Positions 1 through 12,435 of a stretch of 64,000 nt of DNA are shown here, one piece after another. Position 1 is the stretch's first letter. Every line of letters begins with the position of its first letter. The stretch is taken from contig JABBOT010000016.1 of NCBI GenBank assembly GCA_016165875.1, forward strand, positions 9,072,946 through 9,136,945, read 5' to 3'. Under the pieces are notes generated by a model that did not search any database, was not told the DNA's origin, and worked only from the letters and a program-made list of their open reading frames with translations. Position numbers and translations under genes: made by a program. Origin of the DNA: Acanthopleura granulata. Lineage: Eukaryota; Mollusca; Polyplacophora; Chitonida; Chitonidae.

Positions 1-865
1 CTCGAACTAAGATAGTGGTATGGTCCATTTCTCAAAGTGATTTCTGGTTTCAGGTTATGAATATAACTCAAATCAAACTTTTAAATAATTATGCATCAAA
101 TCAATAAAATGTTGACAACCCATTCTATGCAGTCATACAGGCAGTACAAGTTCCTTCAGGTAGAAACACCTGTAGCTTTAAACAGTTTGTTTTGTAAAGA
201 TTACAGTTTCGGAGAGACTTAGTCCCCCATAATGGTTTTGTGAAACAAGCCACATATACGGTAATGTGACCTGACAAATTGCCCACTGTTCATGCCATTC
301 AGCTGGAGATGGACTGGAAGGTGCAAGCCCATTCTTGTCTCTCAGGAGCATGTCAAGTTTGGCCTCGGTCACCCATCATAAACTGTACCAGTCTCTATAA
401 ATAGCTGACAGAGGCAGCACTTTTTTATGATGAGTCTGTAGTTTGATGGTTTATGTGGCTTCACCTGTGGTAAGGCCCTGTATCAGGTGTATAAGTACGC
501 TGGCCATATTCTTGCAGCCACACACACAGTACTGCTACAATTCTTCAACCTTTTCTCGCAAAACTGGAAGATGGATAAACTCAAACCTATTTCAGAGGCA
601 TTATTCCGTGTGTATATGGAGATAAAATTATAATTTTTTTCTACATAAAGCCCTGACAATGACCAATCTAACTCATGTAATGTTGTCTCCAGAATAAAAT
701 TAAAAGTCAAGGCACTTAAATCACACTGCAAGTTAAGTGCTGCTCTTTTGTTAAGGAATTGCGGCACACATGAATGAGATCATGGCACTCTGACCACCTT
801 CACTGGCATCATTTCTGCCACACTGTTGTGATCAGCCCTAGCGTATTTATCACTCATCATTTATT
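1..865. other. No supported gene
   Basis: Only an unrecognised minus-strand open frame at 178-372, preceded on that strand by an acceptor-like actggtacag. No repeat family identified. Confidence 0.4.
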
Positions 866-917
866 TACTTGATTTATTTGATTGGTGTTTTACGCCGTAC
901 TCAAGAATATTTCACTT
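866..917 (-). mobile_element. SINE family A tail fragment
   Basis: Contains gattggtgttttacgccgta and ctcaagaatatttcactt, a near-consensus tail with nothing of the body. Confidence 0.6.
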
Positions 918-1284
918 GATCATCATTTATGCCACATCTGATAGAATCCCAAGTTATAATTAAACAATCCTTGTGCCATAGCCATAATGACTTCTTTTTA
1001 TTGCCAAAACAGATTTGAGGGAAATGACTAAGATTTAATCCCTTTCCAAGACTGAAACTGAACCCACAACCGTGCTGTGACAACTAAATCATATCTCCTA
1101 GTGACAAGTATATTAATGTTAATCGGTCAAATCAGACGCCAGCAGTTTCATTAATCCTAACACAAAGTCACATGTAGCAGGCTACGATTTCATCTTATTC
1201 TCTGACGCAACTATTGCTGTAATTAAAGATGTATGCTTTAGTTGGTATAATTAACGGGGTCCTGTGTAGGTTACCACATCTGAT

Positions 1285-1450
1285 CTAAAATTTCATCGTA
1301 GGAATTTGTCTCAAGTTAAGGTACTCATTTTCGGAAATTCTGACAGTTCCTCTGATTAATCCTATTGGGATAATGTTAATTTCAGCACCAAAAGTAATAT
1401 TTTATGACTTTTTGATATTCACCTTAAAAAATGCACTTTTGGGGGAGGGG
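1285..1450 (+). mobile_element. MITE family C, degenerate copy
   Basis: Holds ctaaaatttcatcg, ttctgacagttcc, cctattgggataatgtta, tttcagcaccaaaagtaata and aaaaatgcactttt in the family order. Both ends have decayed. Confidence 0.4.
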
Positions 1451-1500
1451 AGAATTTTCATTGCAAATTCACTAATTAGCGGAGTGAGAATACCCGAAGA

Positions 1501-1702
1501 ACTGAAATTTCGTCCATGACTTCACTTGCCCATTTTTCCTGAGTTCTATTGGTTGTAAGAAGGTATTTTAAGGTTTGTCTGTTTGGAAGGACCATATCCT
1601 ATTGGAAAATTGAATGTTACAGCATCAGACATAATATTTTATGACATTTATTGATCTCTAAAAATGCATTTTTTTTGATGTAATTTTAGGTCATTTACAG
1701 TA
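1501..1702 (+). mobile_element. MITE family C, copy (best preserved right end)
   Basis: Contains the ordered blocks gaaatttcgtccatgac, gagttctattgg, aggtttgtctgtttggaagg, atcctattggaaaa, agtaatattttatgacattt-type, ctctaaaaatgcattttttt and gtaattttaggtcatttac. The same blocks recur in other copies in this window on both strands. Comparing copies, the left end reads taaatgacctaaa(at)tt and the right end aaattttaggtcattta, so the family has inverted ends. No copy here keeps both. A further degenerate copy lies just left at 1285-1450. Confidence 0.5.
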
Positions 1703-2940
1703 GGTAGAGTGGGATATCAAAATTCGTGACCTTGATACCAAAGATTTATGCACAGTACATTACACGAGAGAACTGCCAGCAAAAGTTTGGAAGATGTCTA
1801 CCACACTGATGGATACTGTATTTGCTCCAGAATTTTACTCGCAAGAAAAAAAAAATAAAAATAAAATAAAGGTCATAAACCATTACTTTTGGGGCTAAAA
1901 CTTTAGAATAAACTCCAAAACACCTTTCTATCATTAACAGAATTATTTAAATGAGGCAAAATCAGTCAAATATAGTAGTTAAATAATGTATAGTCATTGT
2001 AGCCATTTGTCAGCAAAACAATTGAAGGTCAACTGAAAGACAAAAAAATGGTTGAGTGATCAAACTTACACAGATCGTAGCATGACAGCCTTATTCAACA
2101 TCCTTCATGTATGTCCTTTGATCAAGCCAATATTTGTAAGTATGTCCCACTGACTGACGGACAGACAACAACTGTCCAAGCTCTGTAGAAATAATGGCCT
2201 GGATGTTAATCCAACATAAAAAAATACCCTACAGCACAAAAGCAACCAAAACCTACAACTATGGCCAACAATTAATAACTGCTGATTACAATCCATCCTA
2301 ATTAACATCAATGACTCATTGTTGGGGACATCGTTAGTTGAATCAGAAATGCCCATACCTAGCTATCAGAGACATAATTACATCTCCTCTGACATACTTC
2401 CTGAGTTGACTAATTTCTGATTTGATTTCAGCTACCATAACTAGTCCAAATCAATTAGGAAGGCATTTGTCCACTTAGTCATGAGTCAGGCAACAGATGA
2501 TAATTGAAAATGCATGACCAGATGAAAGTTTGGGCCGTTTAGTTCACCTGAAAATCTACCAGAAGATTGTTCGCAGCTAAGCATGAACAGTTCAAGTGCA
2601 CAGGAGTTTAAAAAGAACCCATGTTAACGTTCTTTAATATTAGAGGAAAATCAATAGATGTCTGCCATATCAACACAGTAAAATGAGTGAAAAAAAAACA
2701 TCAAATGTACCGCATTAAATAGGCTGTGTTCAAGTGATTTTGCTTTTGTTGTCACTTGAAATCCAAGGTTCAACATGGTGTTTTTCTATCACATAGCTCT
2801 CTCACACAATTTGCAAGCAACAATAAAAGCATCTACAAGGAAAATCCAGTTATTTATGTTGTTATACTGTCTGAAGAAATACATTTTCTTTTCTTGCTTC
2901 AATATTCATTTTATGTATTGTCTCTAGTAAATGCAGAACT

Positions 2941-3353
2941 GACCCAAAATTCCTATGCCTTTAGACTGCAATTACCCAAATTCAGTATGCCTTCAGAGTA
3001 AAATGACCCCAAAACATTATGCCTTCAGAGTAAAATGACCCAAAAATGAGTATCCCTTCAGAGTAAAATGCCTTCTAAATCAACATGCTTTTAGAGTAAA
3101 ATCACTCCCAAATCAGTATTGCCTTCGGAGTAAAATGACCCAAAAATCAGTATGGCTGCAGAGGGAAATGACGCTAAAATCAGTATACCTTCAGAGCAAG
3201 AACAGCCACAAATCTATATGCCTCCAGAACAAAATAACTATAAATCAGTATACCTTCAGAGCAAAATGAGCCACAAATCAGTATGCCTTAAGAGTGAAAT
3301 GACCTAAAAAATGAGTATGACCCAAAAATCAGTATGCTCCTGCCATAAAATGA
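2941..3353 (+). repeat. Degenerate ~33-bp minisatellite
   Basis: About 12 diverged units of the type cagtatgccttcagagtaaa + atgacccaaaaat. Divergence is high, so the array is old. Confidence 0.8.
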
Positions 3354-3623
3354 ACTTGTAATTATTTACAATCGAGGCCAATAAGGCTAATATACTGTTC
3401 ACCAGTCTTGGATCTTCTGCCATGGTTAGGACACCTAACCATGAATGAACGCAAAAATGCAGTAGTCCACCACTTTCTGCTCACCGATAAAAACACATGA
3501 AAGACACCTTCAACCAGTAACGTAGCCTATTTTGGGAATTTTAAGGTTTACATCAGATATTTATAGTGATCTATACTGTTGCCAACTGTCTGTTTGGTCT
3601 GGAGAGGTACACCATTCATGTTG

Positions 3624-3710
3624 GTACATCAACAAGTTGTTCATCAGATGGACTAAACATGTGAGTACATCAACAAGTTGTTCATCAGATGGACTAAACA
3701 TGTGAGTACA
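3624..3710 (+). repeat. Perfect 41-bp direct duplication
   Basis: Two identical 41-bp copies (3624-3664, 3665-3705), starting gtacatcaacaagttgttca, plus five bases of a third. Identity suggests a recent event. Confidence 0.95.
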
Positions 3711-5334
3711 GACAGAATGTGTATTCTCGTAACAATTATATGTATAATGGCTAAAAGGAGCAGATCAGATGTCCCAATAATTAGAACATTAACTTTCATT
3801 ATTTTCTCCACATACATTTTATGTACTGTTAGCACTTATTCGTGTAGAGAAATTTGACAGTTATACCCCATCTGTATAAAGACTTCATTTCACCTCAACA
3901 CAACCATTGTTGAATAGGGTTAATAATAAAGTGAAAGCCATGAAGTAAAAATCTCCATGCCTTTTTCAACAAGAAAATGGCTGAATTGTTTCAATTACTA
4001 TTGGAGAACCATTCTTGAAATGTTTGATTAATTTTTATTTCTAATTTTTTTATTCTAAAAGACTTGTGTCTTGACAATAGGTTTCTACACATTTCAAAGT
4101 TTTACAAATAAGTATTAAGACACATTAATCACTGGTAGATTACACAGATCAGATAGAAATTTTCTGAAGTTAAAAAAAATAGGTTGAAATTTTTTCTTGA
4201 TCAACCTGAATAAATTTCTGAAGAGCAGAAAAAAAAAAACAACTAAGCTTAGCTAAGGGTCTAATTATATATTTCAAAAATATGTGACAAAATCTATGAC
4301 TGTTGGGTTCAGGGGAAATGAGAAAAAAAAAACATCAGATTTACATGACAAAAGGCATGTAACTAGCAAATACTTTAGCCACATGACGACGGAAACGTCC
4401 GCAACTGTGCAGTCAGCGTGCACGCAGTGTGAGTTCGTGCTCTCGACTGCACATCCGATATGCTGCCGGCCCCTGATCAGTTGTTTCCTTCTCTTGACGG
4501 CAGCAGAGGCCAGTTGACACCTCTGACACTTTACTTACCCTAAGCCTCGCACTTTAATAAGACCAGCCCACCATTAATTACAGCAGGAAGTCCCTACTAG
4601 CTTAGACAGGCAGCTAACAGCCAATTGAGGAAACTAGTTCATCAGAAAATTCTCCCCACTTGGAAACTTTGACAGGCATTATGTGCTGCACTGGATTTGT
4701 GAGTTATGTCAAACTTCTGCACTCCATGCCCTTTGTAGGTGCAGGATCCTACAAGCGACAGTACAGATTTACATATGTAGCATAGGCTTTGTCACTTTCA
4801 AAGAAAAAAAAGTTATTATGTGGCACACATAATAAAGTGAATGTCATGCTAAAGTGATTAAAATCCAATACAACAGTTTCAACATTTCTTCTTCGGCATC
4901 ATTTCTCTTGCGGGTCAATAATCCCAAGACCATTTTTTTTTTCGTTTCAGTTTTTGCATGTAATTGTAAGAGGAATACATAATTCCTATTTTCTCAAATG
5001 ATTAGTCCATTTAACAACAACATATCCATATATTTATGTTCCCTCTAAAAACTGTGAGAGAGTTGTCATCTTTTACTTTCAGCACTACTAGTACCTGTCC
5101 TAAAAATTAGAGGAAGTAGGGTATATACGTGTGATGTACCATAAAAATTACTATATTAATTTAACTGTTCCTTAATGTCATTAGAAATTTTTCACTCATA
5201 CCATATAAGTGAAAAACAAAAAAGAACCATGCAATAAACTTAAAATCCCTCTGATTTAAGCATATACACAACGTAACAAATAGATACAAATTCCAAGAGA
5301 TATTATGTATAATATCAGCCATTCATGAAATTGT
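3711..5334. other. No supported gene; AT-rich single-copy-like DNA
   Basis: A GC-richer patch at 4380-4520 (acgacggaaacgtccgc) stands out but has no recognisable coding frame. The sequence at 1703-2940 is similarly blank. Confidence 0.4.
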
Positions 5335-5690
5335 GTAGGTGTGGTATAAATTTGAACTTCGGCTAAACCATTCTAGAGATACAGTGTTTACAAGTCTATG
5401 ATAAAATTTAAATTTAATGACCCCAATGACCCTGAGGAAAAAGGTCAAGGTCAATGATAATCAATAGGGTTTGTCCTCATGTCAGTGTGTGAGTGTGGTG
5501 TAATTGCACTACACCATTCCAAAGATAGAGCATTTACAAGAATTTAACTCAAATGACCCCAATGACCTTGAAGAAAAGGGCCAAGGTCGCTGAAAATCAA
5601 ACTGGGTTCTTCCTCATGCCAATGTGTAAGTGTGGCGTAAGTTTGATGAACATCGGATAAACCATTCTAGAGATACAGAATTTACGGGGA
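5335..5690 (+). repeat. ~147-bp tandem repeat of a dispersed 'gaccccaatgacc' element
   Basis: The block accattctagagatacag recurs in degenerate form near 5368, 5513 and 5661. The core gaccccaatgaccttgaaga with aaaaggtcaaggtc recurs in each full unit. The array ends in a gacagacagacggatgttcc stretch, and a similar cagacagacagacggacgg stretch lies at 60758. I recall this core as widespread in marine invertebrate genomes. Confidence 0.6.
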
Positions 5691-5699
5691 ATATGGACA

Positions 5700-8600
5700 G
5701 ACAGACGGATGTTCCGATGGTGCTCGCTACCACAATGCTCCTTGGCCAAAATTCCCCCAGAGGGATAAAAAGCAATCAGTTTTATTGGTGGATAAACTGG
5801 AGTGCATGGGGTAAACCACCAACCTTACCAATTTACCAAGGACTTTCGATGGTGTCGTACAGATATATACACCTGAAAACTGGTGGAAGACGTGGTCTTC
5901 TACAAACGTTAGAAAGCACAGGTGACCATATCAGCGTGGTTGTTCTAGCATATTTTCACGCCATAAACTTACAAGGAGGGTGGTGGTATGTACAAATTCT
6001 CTGTCCCATATCAGAACAGACTCTGCACCCTTGAGACCGAGTACAAGTAACAGAATGCCCAAATTCTCTTAAGTTTTGAAACTGAAACTATTAGTGCTGA
6101 AAGCTAAAAAATACATTTTTCTCTCACTTTTTGCCAAAAAGTAAAGAGAGGGATATGCTGTTCATTTGACTGACTAACCATGAATGCACAGACTGTATTA
6201 GTAAAAATGGCTAACCATATCTCTGCTGAATGTTTATGTATCATCAGTCACAAATCCTGACTCAAACACAAAGTAGAGTGACACAAGTGAAAACCGACCA
6301 TGCAAGTGACTGGTAAAAGAGGTCTGCTTTTAGAGGTGCCCGATTTAAAAGGACTGAAGGCAATCATACATCCAAAATAACTTTATTTAACATATGCGAA
6401 ATGTTTTCAAACAATGTGAAAACGTATCTACATGTACATTTCACAGCAAAAAATGGTTTATGTGTTGGATTTAACCACAAAATCCATCTTGTGATTAAGA
6501 GGCAAGTTTGTTCTGTGACCATTTCTTCTGTCAGCATTGCAAGTGTGGATACCTGACAGGTAGCAGTCGTCTTTTGTGACATAAAATTGTTTGATTAAAG
6601 GTCATTATAATCACTAAAGTAAGTTAAGCAAACTCTTGTCAGCAGGAACACTGTGGGTCAGTGGCTTTAAGCCATTGCTTGGGATTAGTGTTTGGCTTTG
6701 ATTATTGGCTCGATAAGTTTGTTGGCAGTAGGAGGGGCCAGACTGGACATGTGCTGCGCAGACGCACAGACAACATGCAATGCAATGTCGATTTTTTCAG
6801 GTCAGATCAGCATTTGATACCATTGTTTGGACTAATAAACACAGCCGGTGTTCAAAGCTGACATGTTCTGCTATAGATTTTGGGTTACATGTAGCTTGAA
6901 TGGATGAAAATGTGAACCGCATGAAAAGGTGGGTGTTGACCAGATTCAGGTATACTGAGTGTAGGTTATCACAAGTTTTACTAAATATTCTTAGAAAAAA
7001 TACACAAACCTGAATCTTAGCTCACTTTGTCCGTCCTTACAAGACACAGACCCCTTTTTCATCAAGATATGAGGTTTTGAACAAATTAAACCCTCCCCAA
7101 CTATTTCATAAAAAGGGGCTAAAAAACTGTACACATCAGCTACAAACAAGGTTTATATGAAAAAAAAAAAGGAAACATATGTTAATTTTAAAAAGATATA
7201 CATTTACCAAAACACTGGCTATTGCTTATTTCATAATCACCATGACAGCCAGACTGCGATCTGGGATTAAGATTCCAAAGCTCTCATGGTTCCGTGAGGG
7301 GACTTCAAACCCCACAGGAAGTGGATGATTGTGCTCATGTGGTTGTTGACGGACAGATTGATTGTTTGATTGATTCTTTTGTTGATTGATTGATTGATTA
7401 ATGCTATACTCAAGAACGTAATGCCTCTTATACGATGTTAGTCAGTACATTAAAAAGTTGATTAAAGATAACTTGTCTTAATTCTACCAGTGTGGTGTAA
7501 ATATCGAGTTATCCATGACACGTAAGAAAGTTAACTTAATTGCCAATCAGGCCGCTGGTTTATCCAGGACACTTTCGCTTTATTCCACCTATAAAACTGT
7601 CATTGTAAAGTGAGTATGGCATCACGAAACAATCAAATAAATAAATCAATAACGACCACGATGCTCAAACAGGTAGAGGCAAGCACCTGTGTCTTACAAA
7701 AGTTATGTCCCTTAGAACACATCTGCTTTCTATTTCACCCCTCATTTGAATATATGTTCGCGCTACACTTATGCATAAACACATTACACGTAGATTTAAC
7801 ATTTCGCAGTGACATTCTAAAACAAATGCAGATTGTCCTTAAGTGCACGTATGTATGGTAAATATAAAAAGACCTGAATTTCAGTTTTGCTTTAAATTAC
7901 TTGTAAGTGTATCTTCACCTTACCCTCCTAACATATGACATGTATGAGGCAGAGCAGAGGCTGACGGCCCAGTTACCATCCCCTTTAAAAACTGTCTTCG
8001 CACATAATTCTGAGCTTCCTAAAAATATAAATGCTAAGAGATTCTAAAATTTGTGTGACTATCTGAATTATAAATCTAGCACAGGTGTCCATGTTTTTGC
8101 ACGCAATGCCATGCTCAGTTTGCCTGCCAAACTGACAGCTTCGATCAAAAATTGTGAGAGGCACAGGACATTTTATTTTTTATTTTATAAATTTTTTTCA
8201 TATCCAAAAGGGTACAGGTGTCTTGATGCTAACGTTGGGTTTGTTTAGACTAGAACCCAGAACCTAGTCACAATAAAACCCAGTAGGGTCACTGTGAGTT
8301 GTTCCACCAGTCCATATATGGGTCAGCTGACCAACATCTGGCCATATTTCCCTGCTTCCCAATGAATACACTTGACAACCTGTCAGAGAAAAGCTACTAA
8401 ATACACCCTACCCAGAGAAACTGACCCCATAGTCACCCAGTGGCCGGAAATTATCAGAGTTAAAATATATACATTGTAAGGTAAGAACATTTCTGTACCA
8501 GAAAGTGCAATTTATACACCACATAAACCAGATTTTTAGAGAGAAAAAACTAAAATATCCTGCTGGTTTGGCTGGCCATTTTCAGAACTTCACAAAATGT

Positions 8601-8811
8601 ATAATTTTATCAGTCTGGACAGAATAATGCTCTCAGAATATACATGAATAAGAATCGTGCAAACAGGTGAAAAAGTGCAAGAATCACCGGTATATTTTCA
8701 GAACCTACGTAACTATTGATCCAATGTTGTTTGATACTGCACAGCCGTACAGACAAATAAATTATTAGGAACTTTATATATTTCACCTATGGCAAAGCCA
8801 TACATTTTGTC
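5700..8811. other. No supported gene
   Basis: The frame at 5630-6034 starts in the 147-bp repeat and runs into sequence resembling an inverted SINE body (ggtaaaccaccaacc), so it is not credited. Scattered SINE tails at 7365 and 7604. The rest is AT-rich and unremarkable, as is 8971-9705. Confidence 0.4.
7365..7425 (-). mobile_element. SINE family A tail fragment with GATT repeat
   Basis: A short (GATT)n run is followed by aatgctatactcaagaacg, the decayed tail block. Shorter tail fragments of the same family lie at 7604-7650, 21448-21505, 26065-26128, 33673-33740 and 34415-34490, recognised by (g/c)tatggcattaaacacc-type or tataagtgaaaa…caaataaata blocks. Confidence 0.5.
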
Positions 8812-8970
8812 TAATTCTTAGATATCTTTTAATCCTTACAGGAGCTTTGGTGTTTGTGTTCAAGGTAGGACGATAGCCTACTGGGAAAAGCTTAAGTATC
8901 AGGACTCAAAGTAAAGTTTTTTTGACATTTAATTACCTCTTAAAAAAAACCCCACATTTTAGGTCATTTA
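8812..8970 (+). mobile_element. MITE family C, degenerate copy
   Basis: Keeps gtgttcaaggtaggacgata, gcctactgggaaaa, tttttgacatttaattacctc and the right end cattttaggtcatttat. Confidence 0.4.
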
Positions 8971-9705
8971 TTGTATTTACTAGGTTTGTAGAAATATTAA
9001 ATTAATTAAATATTATTTGAAGATAGTCATTTTAATGTCTGGTGCAGTGAGAGCTAGCTAAGGGCCTGTGGAGAAGTTAAGCAGGAGATCAAAACCAGCA
9101 GAGGCTAATCTGTCTTAACTTATATAACAAAGCTTCACTTATATCACAGGAGTGGGATTCTCTGAAGAAATAAAAAGTTATCAAATTTGGGATAACGGGA
9201 TACTTTTGGAAATCAACAACACTGTTAAGTGCTCAAAAATAGGCGTTCTCAACCTAGCAGTATACTGTATGTTTCGTAACAGAAAAGAGAACAAGCAGGA
9301 AACTGAAAGATATACTAGGAATCCATCAATTCTGGCTTTTATATTCTTATTTGTCAAGAAGCGAAAGGTCTTTTTATGCATGCAGGCTTTTTGCACTCAA
9401 TCAGCTAAAATTCTAAATAAATTTAAATCCTGTACTTTTGTACATAACATTAACACAAAAGACAATTCATCACACCTTCATGCATAAATATCTAACTTGT
9501 GATTTTACTATCCTGCAAACAGCAGACAGAGTGTGTTGTATTTTACTTTCACAAATCTCCATAAATCTGAGGAATAGAATTCATTTTTTACTGACAGATT
9601 TTTAATCCAATTTCACGGAAAGCTATTGAGTGGCCCTTTAACATGGAAGAATCACTTGGCATCATGCAAAATGTGTCACTTGAAAAGGTGTTAAATTTTA
9701 GGTGA

Positions 9706-9710
9706 GTATA

Positions 9711-9769
<59 letters not shown>

Positions 9770-9783
9770 CACACATACACACA
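9706..9783. repeat. (TA)n microsatellite grading into CA
   Basis: An almost pure TA run, then a cacacatacacacac end. Shorter TA runs occur near 28645, 39985, 46520 and 62481. Confidence 0.95.
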
Positions 9784-10521
9784 CTTCACAGCCCTATCTC
9801 CTGTGAGACATTTTAACTGACCATTATGTAAGTTCAGGGGCACTCATCTCCAGAAGAAATCATAAATTGCTTCCCCCTGGACATGGGTATCTTCCTAATT
9901 GTCTCCAGTAAATCCCCACACATCCTCCACCAGCCTCTTTAACTCCACATCCCACAGTCAGCATTATATACATGCCTCTTTAAGAGAGTTAACAAGCAAA
10001 AGGCTATATGAAGGAAGGAAAGTAAATCTGAAAAGCTGTATTCAGTTATATTTCATGAATTACACATTACATGTGAATATACTGTATTTCATTTAAACTG
10101 TACAAATTGTCAGGGGAAACACTTTGCTTGATGGATTCATATAACTTTAGGGTTACTTGAAGGTTTTGCCAGTGAAGCTTGATTCATTTCTCAGCAGAAA
10201 AATTTAAGTGCTGGCATCAAAGGTATGAGTTTAAGGCAGGTGCTTGCTTATAGTCACCTTATTAGATTCACAAAATTAAACTGGCAGCTAGTAATCCATG
10301 GGAACCCATTTATTATTAAGTCATATATATACAAAATATAAATAAATAAAAGATAAAACCAAACTGAACTGATGTATCCTTGTACAATCAGCATCGCAGT
10401 AATCGTACCAATTAAATTTTGATAGAAAGGGTGTTCATATATCTAAGTTAACAAATTGCAAATATTGCAAAAAAATGTGGCATGTACTACATACCCCGAT
10501 GACGTAAACACTAAAATGACA

Positions 10522-10658
10522 TTAGCACTCACATCCACTACTGCTACTAACACCACCAGAAATATGACTGTGCTCCACGTCACCACCAATATTTCCTGTT
10601 CCAGTCCAACCACCAGAATGTAGCTGAGGATATGTCTTAATCACTACAGAGTTTCGCC
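10522..10658 (-). CDS. Candidate terminal exon with Gly/Ser-rich C-terminus
   Basis: Acceptor-like taattctcag, then a frame reading RNSVVIKTYPQLHSGGW … GGDVEHSHISGGVSSSSGC and ending E-C-stop (TAA at 10524-10522). An AATAAA on the same strand lies about 200 bp downstream (10314-10309). Codon choice and the Gly/Ser pattern look protein-like, but I recognise no family. Only 45 codons, so chance is a real alternative. Confidence 0.25.
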
Positions 10659-11170
10659 CTGAGAATTACTAGTAATTAAACTCGATATAAATCGCAGACC
10701 TGTTTGGAACATAAATATGAAAGCAAGCCAAACAAACAGGTTATAACTATAAATAACACCATTCGCTTTATTTGTTTCTACATGGAACCCTTCTGTCGCT
10801 GTCACTGAAGTGACCCATATTTATTGGCTCTATGTACAACACTGTCAGTGTCATCACGTGTGTACTCTTCAGAATAAAAGAGTTGATTGTGATGGGTCTA
10901 ATTCAGGTAAAAAGTGAAAATTTCAAATATCACTTTAACACTTGTTTTTTTTTTTTTAACCATTTGAATAAAACCTGGCAACAGTTAAAATCAGTGTTAC
11001 TTACATTAAGAAATATACATCAAAATTGCTAACTGACCACTGTACATTACATCAACCATTATAATTAAGTCAAAATTGTCACTGTGGAAGCAGATCCAGC
11101 ACTTTGTGACATAGAGAAAGAAAGTAACCTGTTATTAAAAACTGCAGCGTTTTTAATGGTATGCTTATTA

Positions 11171-11320
11171 TCACAGATTTTGTCTCTTGAGAAGGTTTTG
11201 AAGAGAAGAAATAAAACGCGCATTGCCACAAGGACGTAAAGAGTCCTGAACTGAACTGAACGTTGTCTGAACGGCTATGTCCAAAGAAGTCCTCGTGTCT
11301 TTTGAGTTATCAAAAGAAGA
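11171..11320 (-). CDS. Candidate exon ending in a stop, unknown protein
   Basis: Acceptor-like gtatatgtcag, then 49 codons SSFDNSKDTRTSLDIAV … NARFISSLQNLLKRQNL and TGA. The composition looks coding. No domain is recognised. It lies between the other two minus-strand candidates but cannot be in the same transcript as 10522-10658 if both hold stops, unless they are alternative ends. Confidence 0.2.
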   Translation of the reverse strand, partial: SSFDNSKDTRTSLDIAVQTTFSSVQDSLRPCGNARFISSLQNLLKRQNL

Positions 11321-12251
11321 CTGACATATACATTTAACAAACCTCTCTCTGAAGCTTAATATCTCACTCAGTGCAGCTAATGCAACAGAACATTAGAGAG
11401 AAAGATTATGGCAGTGGACTAAAAGATACGGACTTCCTGCAAACATGTGCATACTTAACGAGGATAGCAACTCAAAACACTTCAAACTGGTTTTGAAAAT
11501 GCATGCTAATTAGATCTTGACATCTAGATAATACATCCCACAAGAAAAATAGTTTTACCACCAAAACTAAAGCAACGTTCATAGAAATTGACTATATTTC
11601 ACCTGGAGTTTATGATTTTCAAACCCATTCTGCGTGATTCCAACTGATTCATCCATTCCATAGGGCCATATAAGTGTTCTTTGTTTTTCTTTTTTAAGAA
11701 TGATTAATTTCTTATCAGAAAAAAAATATGTTAGAGGCCAAAAGCATCATGTTAAGTAGGCCTTTATGAACTGCTGAAAGTGCATTTATACAGGTCAAAC
11801 TTTAAATGAAATACAGTAAAGGATAAACATGTGTGATTTCCTGCAAGGAAAACACTATAAGTCAAGAATATAGGCTTAAGTAATGACTTTTCATACTGGC
11901 TTTGAAAATATATATTAAATTGAGACTTCAACACTTGACATCCGCAGACCAATTAAACCATAATGGATTTCTGTGGCGATCGTTAATCTCGAAAACAACA
12001 TTCAACAAAAACCACCAAAGAACATAGAAAGTATACACAGTGGGAAAACAGGAGGGATTCATGCAAAGGAGAAACAGTCAACAGTTTTCAATGAAGATGC
12101 AAAGACACAAGGAATAATCTGTACCCGAATCCTGAACTATTCCTACATTTTACATGCTGTCCTTCATCAGCTAATGTCTCTGTTTTGTGCTAAGACAGAC
12201 TACAGAAAGCAAGACATTACGAGAAGTAAGTATAATGGCTTCATGACTTAC

Positions 12252-12435
12252 CTTGTGGTTGGGCAAGGGACCAAAGCGGAATCTTGGAGAGTTCCAGACT
12301 GGCTTATTTGCTGAGGACACACGGAATAAATCTGGTTTGTAACAGTGGCTTGGTTATAGAGACGGGTGTGTTTCACGGGGCAATGTCCGGTGGTTTTCTC
12401 TGTCTCTGTCACACTCCTGGGGGATCTTTGCACAC
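12252..12435 (-). CDS. Candidate internal exon, unknown protein
   Basis: On the minus strand a pyrimidine-rich acceptor (ctgtctccaccag|GTGTGC) and a perfect donor (CACAAG|GTAAGT) bound 184 nt with one frame open throughout. It reads VQRSPRSVTETEKTTG … LQDSALVPCPTTR, with phase 2 entry and exit. The product is hydrophilic, with no recognised domain. Other open frames on the same strand lie at 11171-11320 and 10522-10658, but phases do not join directly, so any gene model needs more exons. It may be chance. Confidence 0.3.

Noticed and set aside
178..372. 64-codon minus-strand frame with acceptor-like sequence upstream
   Set aside because: Protein-like composition, but no ATG, no domain, and frames of this size are common by chance here.
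5630..6034. 134-codon plus-strand frame
   Set aside because: Begins in a dispersed tandem repeat and continues into SINE-like inverted sequence.
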